From the NCBI RefSeq assembly GCF_016862575.1, contig NZ_BONF01000001.1:62001-126000 (forward strand): a stretch of 64,000 bases of DNA. The letters run 5' to 3'. The position numbers were made by a program, and so were the translations under genes. Positions 28,058 through 35,348 of this stretch are shown here, one piece after another. How positions within the stretch are numbered: position 1 is the first letter of the stretch; each line of letters begins with the position of its first letter. A model generated the notes under the pieces. That model was given only the letters and a program-made list of their open reading frames with translations, was not told the DNA's origin and did not search any database. This DNA comes from Catellatospora bangladeshensis. GTDB lineage: Bacteria > Actinomycetota > Actinomycetes > Mycobacteriales > Micromonosporaceae.

Positions 28058-28809
28058 TGGGCACGCTCGCGGTGCTGGAGCGCGCGCTGGTCTCGTACAA
28101 GCGGCTCTGGCAGGCCTCGGTCTTCTCCTCGTTCATCCTCCCGGTGCTGTTCGTCATCAGCATCGGCATCGGGGTGGGCGGCTACGTCGGCGACGTCGAC
28201 GGGGTGAGCTACCTCGACTGGATCGTGCCGGGCGTGCTGGCCTCGACTGCGTTCCAGATGGCGGTGGGCGAGTCGACGTTCCCGGTGCTGGGCGACTTCA
28301 AGTGGGTCAAGGGCTACCACGCGATGCGGGCCACCCCGGTCGGCATCGGCGACATGGTCGCCGGATACCAGCTCTACATCGCGTTCCGGGTGATCATCGC
28401 GTCGGTGGTGTTCCTCGGGGTGAGCGCGGCGTTCGGGGCGATCCACTCGCCGTGGGTGGTGGTGACGCCGTTCGTGTGCGCGCTGCTCGGGGTCGCGGTG
28501 TCCGCGCCGACCAGCGCGTTCTCCGCCAGCATCGAGAACGACAGCTACTTCGCGCTGCTGTTCCGGTTCGTGGTGATCCCGTCCACGCTGTTCGCCGGGG
28601 TGTTCTTCCCGGTGTCGCAGCTGCCGGCGCTGCTGCGGCCGCTGGCGTACGCGTCGCCGCTGTGGCACGCGGTCGAGCTGTGCCGGTCGGCCACGCTCGG
28701 CGTCGCGCCGCCCTGGCCCGCTGTCGCGCACGTGGCTTATCTGCTGCTCTGGGCGGTGCTGGGGGCTCTGCTCGCGGTGCGCGCCTTCCGCCGACGGCTC
28801 TCGGACTGA
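28057..28809 (+). CDS. ABC-2 type exporter permease, first subunit
   Basis: 250 residues with six hydrophobic helices, ABC-2 membrane fold (DrrB/NodJ-like). Typical features: N-terminal amphipathic segment, SFILPVLFVISIGIGVGGYV as first helix, a mid-protein SAFSASIENDSYFALLFRF and FAGVFFPVSQLPALLRPLAY near helix 5. Begins at the ATG sharing a base with the ATPase stop. Pairs with the next gene product as a heterodimer, since both permeases are encoded in tandem. Confidence 0.9.
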   Translation: MGTLAVLERALVSYKRLWQASVFSSFILPVLFVISIGIGVGGYVGDVDGVSYLDWIVPGVLASTAFQMAVGESTFPVLGDFKWVKGYHAMRATPVGIGDMVAGYQLYIAFRVIIASVVFLGVSAAFGAIHSPWVVVTPFVCALLGVAVSAPTSAFSASIENDSYFALLFRFVVIPSTLFAGVFFPVSQLPALLRPLAYASPLWHAVELCRSATLGVAPPWPAVAHVAYLLLWAVLGALLAVRAFRRRLSD

Positions 28810-28819
28810 GGGGACGGAC

Positions 28820-29641
28820 ATGGTCACCACGTACGCCGTCACGCAGGCCCTGCGCGGCGGGATCGTCTCCCCGGCGCGGGTCGGTGCGGTCATCAACCGC
28901 AACGTCGGGGCGCTGCGCTCCGGTCCCGCGTACTGGATGGTGCTGTTCTCGGGGTTCTTCGAGCCGGTGCTCTACCTGCTGTCCATCGGCATCGGCGTCG
29001 GGGCGCTCGTCGGCGACCTGACCCTGAAGGACGGGCAGGTCATCACGTACGCCGCGTTCGTCGCCCCGGCCATGCTGGCGGTTTCGGCGATGTCCGGCGC
29101 GCTGGCCGAGACCACCTTCAACTTCTTCTTCAAGTTCAAGTACGTGAAGACGTACGACGCCATGCTGGCCACCCCGCTGCGCCCGGCCGAGATCGCCGCG
29201 GGGGAGCTGCTCTGGGCGATGATCCGCGGCTCGCTCTACACCGGGGCGTTCCTGATCGTCATGGTGGCGATGGGGCTGACCTCGGCGGGCTGGGCGCTGC
29301 TGGCGTTCCCGGCGACCTGGCTGGTGGGGCTGGCGTTCGGTGCGGTGGGCATGGCGGCGAGCACGTACATCCGCGGCTGGCAGGACTTCGACCTGATCAG
29401 CGCGGGCCAGTTCGCCATGTTCCTGTTCTCGGGCACCTTCTCGCCGGTGCAGGACTACCCGCCGGCGGTGGAGGTGCTGATCGCGGTCACCCCGCTCTAT
29501 CACGCGGTCGAGCTGATCCGCGGCATCACGACGGGGTCACTCGGCTGGGCGATGCTCGGGCACGTGCTCTACCTGATCGTCATGATGGCCCTCGGCCTGT
29601 ACGTGGCGAGCCGGCGCCTTACCACTGTGCTGTGCCGTTAA
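28820..29641 (+). CDS. ABC-2 type exporter permease, second subunit
   Basis: 273 residues, six hydrophobic helices, paralogous to the gene just upstream: LYLLSIGIGVGALVGD parallels FVISIGIGVGGYVGD, and both end with a YxAxPLYHAVELxRxxTxG-like stretch (TPLYHAVELIRGITTGSLG here). A 27-residue polar N-terminal extension sets it apart. Ten bases separate it from the first permease (SD GGGGACGG). The operon closes with a strong hairpin. Confidence 0.9.
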   Translation: MVTTYAVTQALRGGIVSPARVGAVINRNVGALRSGPAYWMVLFSGFFEPVLYLLSIGIGVGALVGDLTLKDGQVITYAAFVAPAMLAVSAMSGALAETTFNFFFKFKYVKTYDAMLATPLRPAEIAAGELLWAMIRGSLYTGAFLIVMVAMGLTSAGWALLAFPATWLVGLAFGAVGMAASTYIRGWQDFDLISAGQFAMFLFSGTFSPVQDYPPAVEVLIAVTPLYHAVELIRGITTGSLGWAMLGHVLYLIVMMALGLYVASRRLTTVLCR

Positions 29642-29656
29642 ACCTGTGCGAGGATG

Positions 29657-29694
29657 AATGAGCACATGAGCGAGATCAAGCTCATGTGCTCATT
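29657..29694 (+). terminator. Hairpin terminator of the ABC exporter operon
   Basis: AATGAGCACATGAG pairs perfectly with CTCATGTGCTCATT (14 bp, 10-base loop), 15 bases past the stop, followed by a T-rich stretch. It is A/T-rich for this genome, close to a textbook intrinsic terminator. Confidence 0.85.
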
Positions 29695-29707
29695 TGTTAA
29701 GTTCTAT

Positions 29708-29736
29708 TTGTCTGATGTGGATCAGGCGGGTACGTT
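29708..29736 (+). promoter_or_regulatory. Sigma70-like promoter of the EboE-like gene
   Basis: TTGTCT (29708-29713), 17-base spacer, TACGTT (29731-29736), 32 bases before the ATG at 29769 with a GGCGGAGGTG ribosome site. Confidence 0.55.
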
Positions 29737-29768
29737 CTCGGCAACACGCCGCCGGGCGGAGGTGACCG

Positions 29769-30761
29769 ATGCGCCTACGACACCCCGACGGACAGACTGT
29801 GCACGTGGCGACCGTCGTGTCCGTCGAGAACGTCAAGGACGTGCGCGCGCTCCTGCGGGCCCTCGACGCACGAGTCGTCCCGCAGCGCCAGCGCCTGTTC
29901 GCCGACGTGCTCAGCGTGAGCCTGCGGCTCGGCCCGATCCTCGCCGCCACCCTCGCCTCCTCGCTCGGCCTGCGCCAGCGGCTGCGCCACGAGCTGGCCA
30001 CGCGGCGGCTGGAGGTGGTCACCCTCGACACCGGCCCGGACGCCATCCCGCCCGACGCGAGCTGGCGCACCTGGTGGATGCATACCCTCGATCTCGCGCG
30101 GGTGCTGGTCGACCTGCTTCCCGACGACAGCCACCACGGCTCCGTCTCGACCACGCTGCCCCGCTCGGCCGCCGCGCTCGCCGCCGCACCGGCCCCCGCC
30201 CCGGCGGCCGAGCCGGCCCCCGGCGAGGAAGCCACCGCGCAGGGCGCCGCCGACCGCGATCATGAGCTGCATGAGCTGCGCGAACGCGAGTGGCAGGCGG
30301 CCACCCGGCTGATGGCCGACCTCAGCGGCGGGCTGACCGAGATCGCCTGGCACACCGGGCGGCTGGTCCGGGTCGCCGTGGAGGCCGCCCCGCAGACGCT
30401 GGTCACCGGCTCGAAGGACATCGTCCGGCTGCTGGAACGCGCCGACCCGGCCCGCATCGGCGCCTGCCTGAGCGCGGCCCGGCTCGCCGAGGCGGCCGAG
30501 AGCCCGGCCCAGGCGCTCACCCGGCTGCGCCGCTCCCGGCTGTCCGTCGTCAAGCTGCGGCTCGGCGGCCACGCCGACCCCGACCTGGCCGCCACCGGCC
30601 GCACCATGCTGGCCGCGGTGCTCGGCGGGGTCCACGCCGAGTGCGACCACCTGGAGGTCGAGGGCACCGAGGAACTCGACGCGGCCCGCGACGAGCTGGG
30701 CGCGGTGGGCCTGGACGGGGCGGCCGACCGCCCGATGCCGGGGGTCGGCCGTGCCGTGTGA
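29769..30761 (+). CDS. Degenerate EboE-like TIM-barrel protein
   Basis: 330 residues. The first 90 (MRLRHPDGQTVHVATVVSV, RRLEVVTLDT) match, as far as I remember it, the start of actinobacterial EboE, a xylose-isomerase-like TIM-barrel protein of the ebo metabolite-traffic locus. The next barrel strands are gone, replaced by an Ala/Pro linker (about 137-165). The last half resembles the EboE C-terminus: VAVEAAPQTLVTGSKDIVRL in place of LEPEPGCVLET-like, and ACLSAARLAEAAESPAQALT in place of CLDTCHLAVAFEDP-like. So the expected acidic and His metal ligands are missing. No other ebo gene is nearby. The frame is open and well started, so it is a kept but probably non-catalytic protein. Confidence 0.65.
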   Translation: MRLRHPDGQTVHVATVVSVENVKDVRALLRALDARVVPQRQRLFADVLSVSLRLGPILAATLASSLGLRQRLRHELATRRLEVVTLDTGPDAIPPDASWRTWWMHTLDLARVLVDLLPDDSHHGSVSTTLPRSAAALAAAPAPAPAAEPAPGEEATAQGAADRDHELHELREREWQAATRLMADLSGGLTEIAWHTGRLVRVAVEAAPQTLVTGSKDIVRLLERADPARIGACLSAARLAEAAESPAQALTRLRRSRLSVVKLRLGGHADPDLAATGRTMLAAVLGGVHAECDHLEVEGTEELDAARDELGAVGLDGAADRPMPGVGRAV

Positions 30762-30780
30762 CGCGGAACCCGCGGTCACA
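30757..30780. terminator. Compact hairpin spanning two convergent stop codons
   Basis: TGTGACGCGG pairs with CCGCGGTCACA (one bulged base, 3-base loop). The stems contain the TGA of the EboE-like gene and the stop of the small minus-strand gene. Confidence 0.5.
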
Positions 30781-30982
30781 CCTGCTGGTTGAGCTTGCGC
30801 AGCCCCTCGTCGTAGAACCGTGCGGCCTGCGCCTGGACCAGACCCGCCGCCTCCTGCACCGTGGGGTGCTCCATCAGCTTGCGGGTGCCGGCGACCAGGT
30901 CCTCGTAGGTCTGGCGCCCGGCACGGGTGCCGAAGACGAATCCGACGGCCGCGCCCGCGGCGAACCACACCAGCTTCCCCAT
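30776..30982 (-). CDS. Small YtxH-like membrane protein
   Basis: 68 residues: an N-terminal hydrophobic helix of Gly/Ala type (MGKLVWFAAGAAVGFVFGTR) then an amphipathic helix (EDLVAGTRKLMEHPTVQEAA, 20 residues). The GxxxGFxxGTRAGR pattern after the helix is the mark of YtxH-type small proteins, often linked to general stress in Gram-positive bacteria. Function unknown. SD: the minus strand reads GAGGAGGCACG before the ATG. Monocistronic, between the EboE-like gene and tRNA-Asn. Confidence 0.85.
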   Translation of the reverse strand: MGKLVWFAAGAAVGFVFGTRAGRQTYEDLVAGTRKLMEHPTVQEAAGLVQAQAARFYDEGLRKLNQQV

Positions 30983-31070
30983 CGTGCCTCCTCATCCTCG
31001 ATCGCGTGATACATCCCATCCTGCCTGGTGCGGGCATCGCGCGACATCCAGACCGGCCGGGGTTACCCGT

Positions 31071-31101
31071 TTGCCATACCCCCGGTGGTGTCCTGTACTC
31101 T
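31071..31101 (+). promoter_or_regulatory. Candidate tRNA-Asn promoter
   Basis: TTGCCA (31071-31076) and TACTCT (31096-31101) with a 19-base spacer, about 50 bases before the tRNA. Confidence 0.4.
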
Positions 31102-31151
31102 TGTCGAGGCACGCCGCCCCGGAGAGATCCGGAGCACGTGTCGAGCGACAT

Positions 31152-31224
31152 TCCCCTGTAGCTCAATTGGCAGAGCAGCCGGCTGTTAACCGGCAGGTTC
31201 TTGGTTCGAGTCCAAGTGGGGGAG
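31152..31224 (+). tRNA. tRNA-Asn (anticodon GTT)
   Basis: 73 bases fold into a full cloverleaf: acceptor TCCCCTG/TGGGGGA, D arm GCTC/GAGC, anticodon stem GCCGG/CCGGC with loop CTGTTAA (anticodon GTT), T arm CTTGG/CCAAG with TTCGAGT, discriminator G. CCA is encoded right after (31225-31227). Confidence 0.97.
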
Positions 31225-31231
31225 CCAGAAG

Positions 31232-31261
31232 TCAGGCCCCGGGCGATCGCCCGGGGCCTGA
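31232..31261 (+). terminator. Terminator hairpin after tRNA-Asn
   Basis: Perfect palindrome TCAGGCCCCGGGC-GATC-GCCCGGGGCCTGA, 13-bp stem, four bases past the encoded CCA. Confidence 0.85.
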
Positions 31262-31299
31262 ACTGTCTTCGCGGCCGGTAGGGCCTCGCGGCCCGGGGC

Positions 31300-31364
31300 A
31301 AGATCGCTGTCCCGTGCCAAGATCTGCGGCGTCGCGCCAGGCGGCGACGCGAGACGGTGATCTT
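31300..31364. repeat. 65-bp GATC-ended palindromic element, divergent copy
   Basis: AAGATCGCTGTCCCGTG begins and GAGACGGTGATCTT ends it, same 65-base length as the others, but the inner arms differ (GGCGTCGCG with CGGCGACGC). It stands between two tRNA genes. Confidence 0.7.
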
Positions 31365-31467
31365 CCCGGCGGGCGCGAGAGTTCCGTGCGGCGCGGCGCG
31401 GCGAGAATCGGGCGTGTAAGCACCGGCGGTGACCCGCTAGGCTATGCCCGCCGGGCACTCCCGGCAC

Positions 31468-31541
31468 GGGGCGGTAGCTCAGCAGGTTAGAGCAGGGGAC
31501 TCATAATCCCTCGGTCGCGGGTTCGAGTCCCGCCCGCCCCA
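31468..31541 (+). tRNA. tRNA-Met (anticodon CAT)
   Basis: 74 bases: acceptor GGGGCGG/CCGCCCC, D arm GCTC/GAGC, anticodon stem GGGGA/TCCCT with loop CTCATAA, T arm GCGGG/CCCGC, discriminator A; CCA is not fully encoded. The CAT anticodon leaves elongator Met or lysidine-modified Ile2; overall it looks like elongator Met. Confidence 0.93.
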
Positions 31542-31572
31542 CAGGCGTTGTGCGGTTCACACGGAAATGCGA

Positions 31573-31608
31573 ATCGGCTGTGCCCGTCCGGTGACGGTCA
31601 CAGCCGAT
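31573..31608. terminator. Hairpin between tRNA-Met and lipoprotein gene
   Basis: ATCGGCTGTG pairs with CACAGCCGAT, with an inner CCGTC-CGGT-GACGG stem. It can end the tRNA transcript and the convergent lipoprotein gene (stop at 31626). Confidence 0.75.
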
Positions 31609-31625
31609 CGCTGCTCATGCCGCGT

Positions 31626-32075
31626 TCAGTTCGCCGAGCAGGCGGTGTCCAGCTCCTTGAGGGCGGCTTCGAGCTTCTCCTTGCCGGGCTTGGCGGTGGC
31701 GCTGTCGTACGCGTCGGCCAGGGCCGCCATCTCCTGCTGGACCTTGTCGGCGGCGGCGCCGACCGGCCCGCTCGCGCCGATGGAGAACGCGATGACCGAG
31801 GCCGAGCCCGCGGTCCACTGTGCGCTCACCGCGATGTGCCCGGCGGGCGGGCCGATCTTCTCGGCTACGGCGATCTTGTCCGCGTTGTCCTTGAGTGCCT
31901 TCTTGATGTCGGCACAGGCCTTGGCGGTGGCCGCGTCGACGGCCGGGGCGGCGCTCGAGGCCGCCGGCGCCGGCGAGGCCGCGGACGGCTCCGACCCGGG
32001 TTGCGGATCGCAGCCCGCCATCGCGATCGCCGCCGCGAAGGCCAGGCCGCTCAGTACGAGCCGGTTCTGGTACAT
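31626..32075 (-). CDS. Small lipoprotein of unknown function
   Basis: 149 residues. Signal peptide MYQNRLVLSGLAFAAAIAMAG with lipobox MAGC (Cys22), then a Ser/Ala/Pro linker (25-45) and a helical domain (50-149) with two Cys (KACADIKKAL and the final DTACSAN) that may form a disulfide across its ends. The pattern of about 100 residues with ADIKKALKDNADKI resembles small exported actinobacterial proteins with no known role. Monocistronic; GGGGGACATTC precedes the ATG. Confidence 0.8.
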   Translation of the reverse strand: MYQNRLVLSGLAFAAAIAMAGCDPQPGSEPSAASPAPAASSAAPAVDAATAKACADIKKALKDNADKIAVAEKIGPPAGHIAVSAQWTAGSASVIAFSIGASGPVGAAADKVQQEMAALADAYDSATAKPGKEKLEAALKELDTACSAN

Positions 32076-32243
32076 GAATGTCCCCCATGATCGTTAGGTC
32101 GGGGCGGACACTACCAGTTCGCGATCATCCGGGTTGTCGCGCGAAGGGCCGCGGGCGCGGTGAGCCCAGCCGTGGGGTGGGAGCGCCGCGCCGGTGGGCG
32201 GACTCGGGCAGCGCCGTCATCGGCTGCACCGCGCCGGGCCGGT

Positions 32244-33020
32244 TCACCGCTGCCGGACGCGCAGCACGCCGGTGAGCATCGGCAGGGCGAACTCGCCGTC
32301 GGCGGTCTCCGGCGTCTGCGCGAGGAACGCCCGGATCCGGCCGAGCGCCGCCTCCCGCGCCTCGCCCGGCATGGTGAGCATGCCGGCGCGGGTCCCGAGC
32401 GTCGCGACGAGGGACTCGGCCGTGCGGAGCTGTCCGTGCGCGAACTCCGCCTGCTCCGGCGAGCCGAACCGGGCCGCCCCGCCTGCGCGGGGCAGGTGCA
32501 GGCTCGCGGTCGCGGCGCGCCAGCTGCGGAAGGTGTCCCGCGGCCCGATCGCCTCGCCGCCGCTGACCCGTTCGAGCCCGGCGATCCAGCCGACCCGGTC
32601 GTCGAGGACGTTCCACAGCCCGGCCAGGATGCCGCCGGGCGCCAGCACGCGGGCGATCTCGGGGCCGGCGACGGCCATGTCGAACCAGTGCATGGCGTTG
32701 CCGGCCAGCACCGCGTCGACGTACGCGTCCGGCAGCGGGATCGCCTCGGCGCTGCCCGCCAGGGCGCGTACGGACGGCAGCGCGCGGCGCAGCTCGGCCA
32801 GCATCGCCGGGTCGGGCTCGACCGCGACGACGTCGGCGCCCAGCGCCGCCAGGGTGCCGGACAGCTTGCCCGTACCAGCGCCGAGGTCGAGCACGCGGGG
32901 GCCGGGTGCGGCCGCCAGCGCCCAGCGCACCGCGTCCGGCGCGTAGTCCGGGCGGTGTTCGGCGTACGCGGTCGCCGCCGCGCCGAACGACGACGCGAGC
33001 ACCCGCTCGTCCTGTCCCAT
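32244..33020 (-). CDS. SAM-dependent methyltransferase, class I
   Basis: 258 residues from the ATG at 33020. Motif I VLDLGAGTGKLSG (about 43-55), acidic loop VAVEPDPAML, then SAEAIPLPDAYVDAVLAG and IARVLAPGGILAG (motif III). N-terminus MGQDERVLASSFGAAATAYAEHRPDYAP matches the Methyltransf_11 group often found in actinomycetes with unknown small-molecule targets. The open frame upstream belongs to another strand's gene. It is divergent from the 33139 gene with 118 bases between. Confidence 0.88.
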   Translation of the reverse strand: MGQDERVLASSFGAAATAYAEHRPDYAPDAVRWALAAAPGPRVLDLGAGTGKLSGTLAALGADVVAVEPDPAMLAELRRALPSVRALAGSAEAIPLPDAYVDAVLAGNAMHWFDMAVAGPEIARVLAPGGILAGLWNVLDDRVGWIAGLERVSGGEAIGPRDTFRSWRAATASLHLPRAGGAARFGSPEQAEFAHGQLRTAESLVATLGTRAGMLTMPGEAREAALGRIRAFLAQTPETADGEFALPMLTGVLRVRQR

Positions 33021-33138
33021 GATGTGCCCACGTCCAACGTGTACAGCTCGCCGGGCCATGAGATCAGAAGGCGGGCCGTGCCGCCACACCGCCGTTCGTC
33101 CGTCAGGTTGACGGCGACGGCGGCGGAGGGGCGGCGTG

Positions 33139-33651
33139 ATGCGGGATCCGCTCGTGGGCCTGTGGCGGGGAGCCTTCGGCGACGGGACGCTCGTCGAGAT
33201 CACGGGCACGCCGGCCGGGTACGCGATGACGTCGCTGGAGCCGTATCCGAAACGGCGTCTGGCGCTGCGCCGGATCCCCGCAGGGTCGGCGGTGGCACGG
33301 CTGCACCGGACCGGCGGGACGTCGTACGGCGGGGTCCACGGCCGGTGGTGGGAGACGAGCCTGCGCCTGGCGGAGTGGTCGGCGGTATGGCTGACGCTCG
33401 ACCCCGCCGGCATGACGCTGTCCGGCACCATCGCCGGCAACTCCACCGACCCGGGCGCGCACCTCACCTACCGGCGGGCGCTCACCGAGGAGCGTGCCCG
33501 CCGAGTGGACGGCCAGGTGCCGGACGTGCCGCCAGGCCTGGCTGAGGCCGACACGGTGCCGAACCTGGACCGGCTGCCCGGCGATCCGTTCCGGAGGGCG
33601 CGCGGGCCGCGAGACGACCTCCGGCTCCGGAACCGCCGGGACAGCTACTGA
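33139..33651 (+). CDS. Hypothetical protein, beta-rich N-terminus
   Basis: 170 residues from the ATG at 33139 (SD GGAGG at 33125-33129; a GTG one codon upstream is also possible). The first 110 residues read as short strands (VGLWRGAFGDGTLVEITG, AGYAMTSLEPYPKRR, GGVHGRWWETSLRLAEWSAV), like a lipocalin/streptavidin-type barrel; the rest is charged and probably disordered (PPGLAEADTVPNLDRLPGD). No family recognised. Confidence 0.6.
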   Translation: MRDPLVGLWRGAFGDGTLVEITGTPAGYAMTSLEPYPKRRLALRRIPAGSAVARLHRTGGTSYGGVHGRWWETSLRLAEWSAVWLTLDPAGMTLSGTIAGNSTDPGAHLTYRRALTEERARRVDGQVPDVPPGLAEADTVPNLDRLPGDPFRRARGPRDDLRLRNRRDSY

Positions 33652-33930
33652 GCGCCTTTCCGTGGTCCGGCCGCGCGACCTGCATCACAGATCAGACAGG
33701 ACTCATCACCGGGCGTACGCTAAAGCATCGGCAAAGCCTCGACAAAGCGAAGCCAAAACCTCGATCGGGCATCGGTGAGGTGTCGCCGAAGAAGCGTTTC
33801 CGGAGTCTGTCCCGCAGTGACGCAGAGTATACGTTTCCAAGTTTCGCTCATCCGTCTCTCAGTCGGCGAAACTTGACACCCGTATAGGTCCGAACCAGAC
33901 TTGGGATCGACTCTGGCGGGGGAGGCTGGC
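33652..33930. promoter_or_regulatory. Leader/promoter region of the SARP gene
   Basis: 279 bases, less G/C-rich than average. It holds an inverted repeat CAAGTTTCGC (33838-33847) and GCGAAACTTG (33866-33875) 55 bases before the start, a possible regulator site or hairpin, and several CAAAGC-like short repeats near 33724-33755. Confidence 0.5.
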
Positions 33931-34716
33931 GTGAGATTCATCGTCATGGGTGGATTCGAGGTGAGGGATGATCAGGGGATGGACTGTTCTCCCGCCTCGC
34001 CGAAGCTGCGCGCGTTGCTGGCCTTGCTCGCCGTGGACGCCGAGCGGGTCCTGCCGGCGCAGCATCTGATCGAAACGCTGTGGGACTACGAGATACCACG
34101 CACCGCGTCCACCGCACTGCAGGTTTACATTTCGAAATTGCGGCAGCATTTCGACGCCATCGGAATAGGTCGCGAGGCCATTGCCACCAGGCCCGCGGGA
34201 TACCTGCTCTCACTGGCCGGGCATCAGCTCGACCTGTTCGAGTTCGATCGGCTCGTGGCCGACGCGCGGCGGCTCTCGGCGGACGAGCCGCACGAGGCGA
34301 TGGACCGGCTCGGGCGGGCGCTGGCGCTGTGTCCCGGCCCGTCACTGGGCGACCTGCGGTCCCACGGCAAGCTGGACATCATCGCCCGGCAGCTCGACGG
34401 GCGCCGCCTGCGGGCCCACGAGCTGCACTGCGACCTGGCCTTCCGGGTGGGCCGGGAGAGCGAGATCATCTGCGACCTCTACCGGCTCGCCGCCGAACGG
34501 CCCACCGACGAGTCCGTTCGGTGGTATCTGATGGCGGCGCTGTACCGCAACGGGTCGGTCGCCGATGCGCTGGACGTTTACCGCGACCTGCGCGAGGCGA
34601 TGGTCGAGCGCCTGGCGATGGAGCCGGGCGAGCGGCTGACCCGGCTCTATGTCGATATCATCGGCCGGGCGTCCTGGCTGGACGGCGCAGGCGGCCTCGC
34701 CACGGCGCGGCGATGA
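33931..34716 (+). CDS. SARP/AfsR-type transcriptional regulator (DNA-binding plus BTAD)
   Basis: 261 residues from the GTG at 33931 (SD GGGGGAGG). Winged helix of OmpR/PhoB type (about 1-92: RFIVMGGFEVRDD start, SPKLRALLALLAVDAERVL, ALQVYISKLRQHF recognition helix) followed by a bacterial transcriptional activation domain (about 98-245) of TPR-like helices with LFEFDRLVADARRL and ALYRNGSVADALDVYRDLRE. This is the short SARP form, an activator of secondary-metabolite clusters. No such cluster is in the window. Its stop overlaps the ATG of the decayed PHP gene. Confidence 0.9.
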   Translation: MRFIVMGGFEVRDDQGMDCSPASPKLRALLALLAVDAERVLPAQHLIETLWDYEIPRTASTALQVYISKLRQHFDAIGIGREAIATRPAGYLLSLAGHQLDLFEFDRLVADARRLSADEPHEAMDRLGRALALCPGPSLGDLRSHGKLDIIARQLDGRRLRAHELHCDLAFRVGRESEIICDLYRLAAERPTDESVRWYLMAALYRNGSVADALDVYRDLREAMVERLAMEPGERLTRLYVDIIGRASWLDGAGGLATARR

Positions 34717-35341
34717 GTCCCGGGGCCGTGCTGCCCGCCGCCGGCCACGTGCACAGCGAGTGGTCCTGGGACGCATACGTCGGGTCGATGGAGCGGACCT
34801 GCGCGCGGGCGGTCGAGCTGGGCCTGCCCGCGGTCGCCTTCACCTGGCCGACGGTGCGTTCGAACGAGTGCTGGGCTCCCTGCACTGCCTGCCGGTCGGT
34901 GCGGGGTTCGCCGAGCCACCGCACCACTTCCAGCGCCGGCCGCCCGCGGAGGTGATGCGCGACTACCTGGTCGAGATCGCGTGCCTCGTGGCGGGGTCGG
35001 ACGTGTTCTCGGTGCTGGCGCATGTGGACTATGCCGTCCGCTACTGGCCGGAGCAGGCCGGGCCGTTCCGGCCACACCTCTTCGAGGGCGAGTTCCGTCA
35101 TGCGCTGCGGGCGCTGGCCGGCGGCGGGCGGGTTCTGGAGGTGAACACCGGGGGACGACTGCACCCGGAAATCGTTCGCTGGTGGGGTGAGGAGGGCGGG
35201 AAGGCGGTCACCTTCGGCAGTGACGCGCACAGCCCGCGGGCTCTCGCACGCGACTTCGCGCAGGCCGTGGCGATGGTCGAGGCACACGGCCTCCGGCCCG
35301 GCCGGCACCCGTATGACACCTGGTTCCGGCCGGGCCGCTGA
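34713..35341 (+). pseudogene. PHP-domain phosphatase, internal deletion and frameshift
   Basis: Two parts of one family lie in different frames. Part 1 (ATG 34713 to about 34844): AGHVHSEWSWDAYVGSMERT and ARAVELGLPAVAFT, the start of histidinol-phosphatase-like PHP proteins with the first HxH metal motif. Part 2 (about 34844 to the TGA at 35341) resumes as DGAFERVLGSLHCLP, VFSVLAHVDYAVRYWP and VTFGSDAHSPRALARDF, the usual second half. Roughly 80-90 residues of the normal protein, starting with the EH that follows AFT, are missing at about 34841-34847 and the frame shifts. The result should not be a working enzyme unless part 2 is made separately. Still overlaps the SARP stop (ATGA). Confidence 0.8.
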
Positions 35342-35348
35342 CCGGCGG

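Noticed and set aside
29769-30761. Treating the EboE-like gene as a plain pseudogene
   Set aside because: It has an open frame, a ribosome site and a promoter-like sequence, and normal codon bias, so decay by frameshift is not seen.
31300-31364. Additional tRNA or small RNA between the two tRNA genes
   Set aside because: No cloverleaf can be drawn; length and ends match the 65-bp palindrome family.
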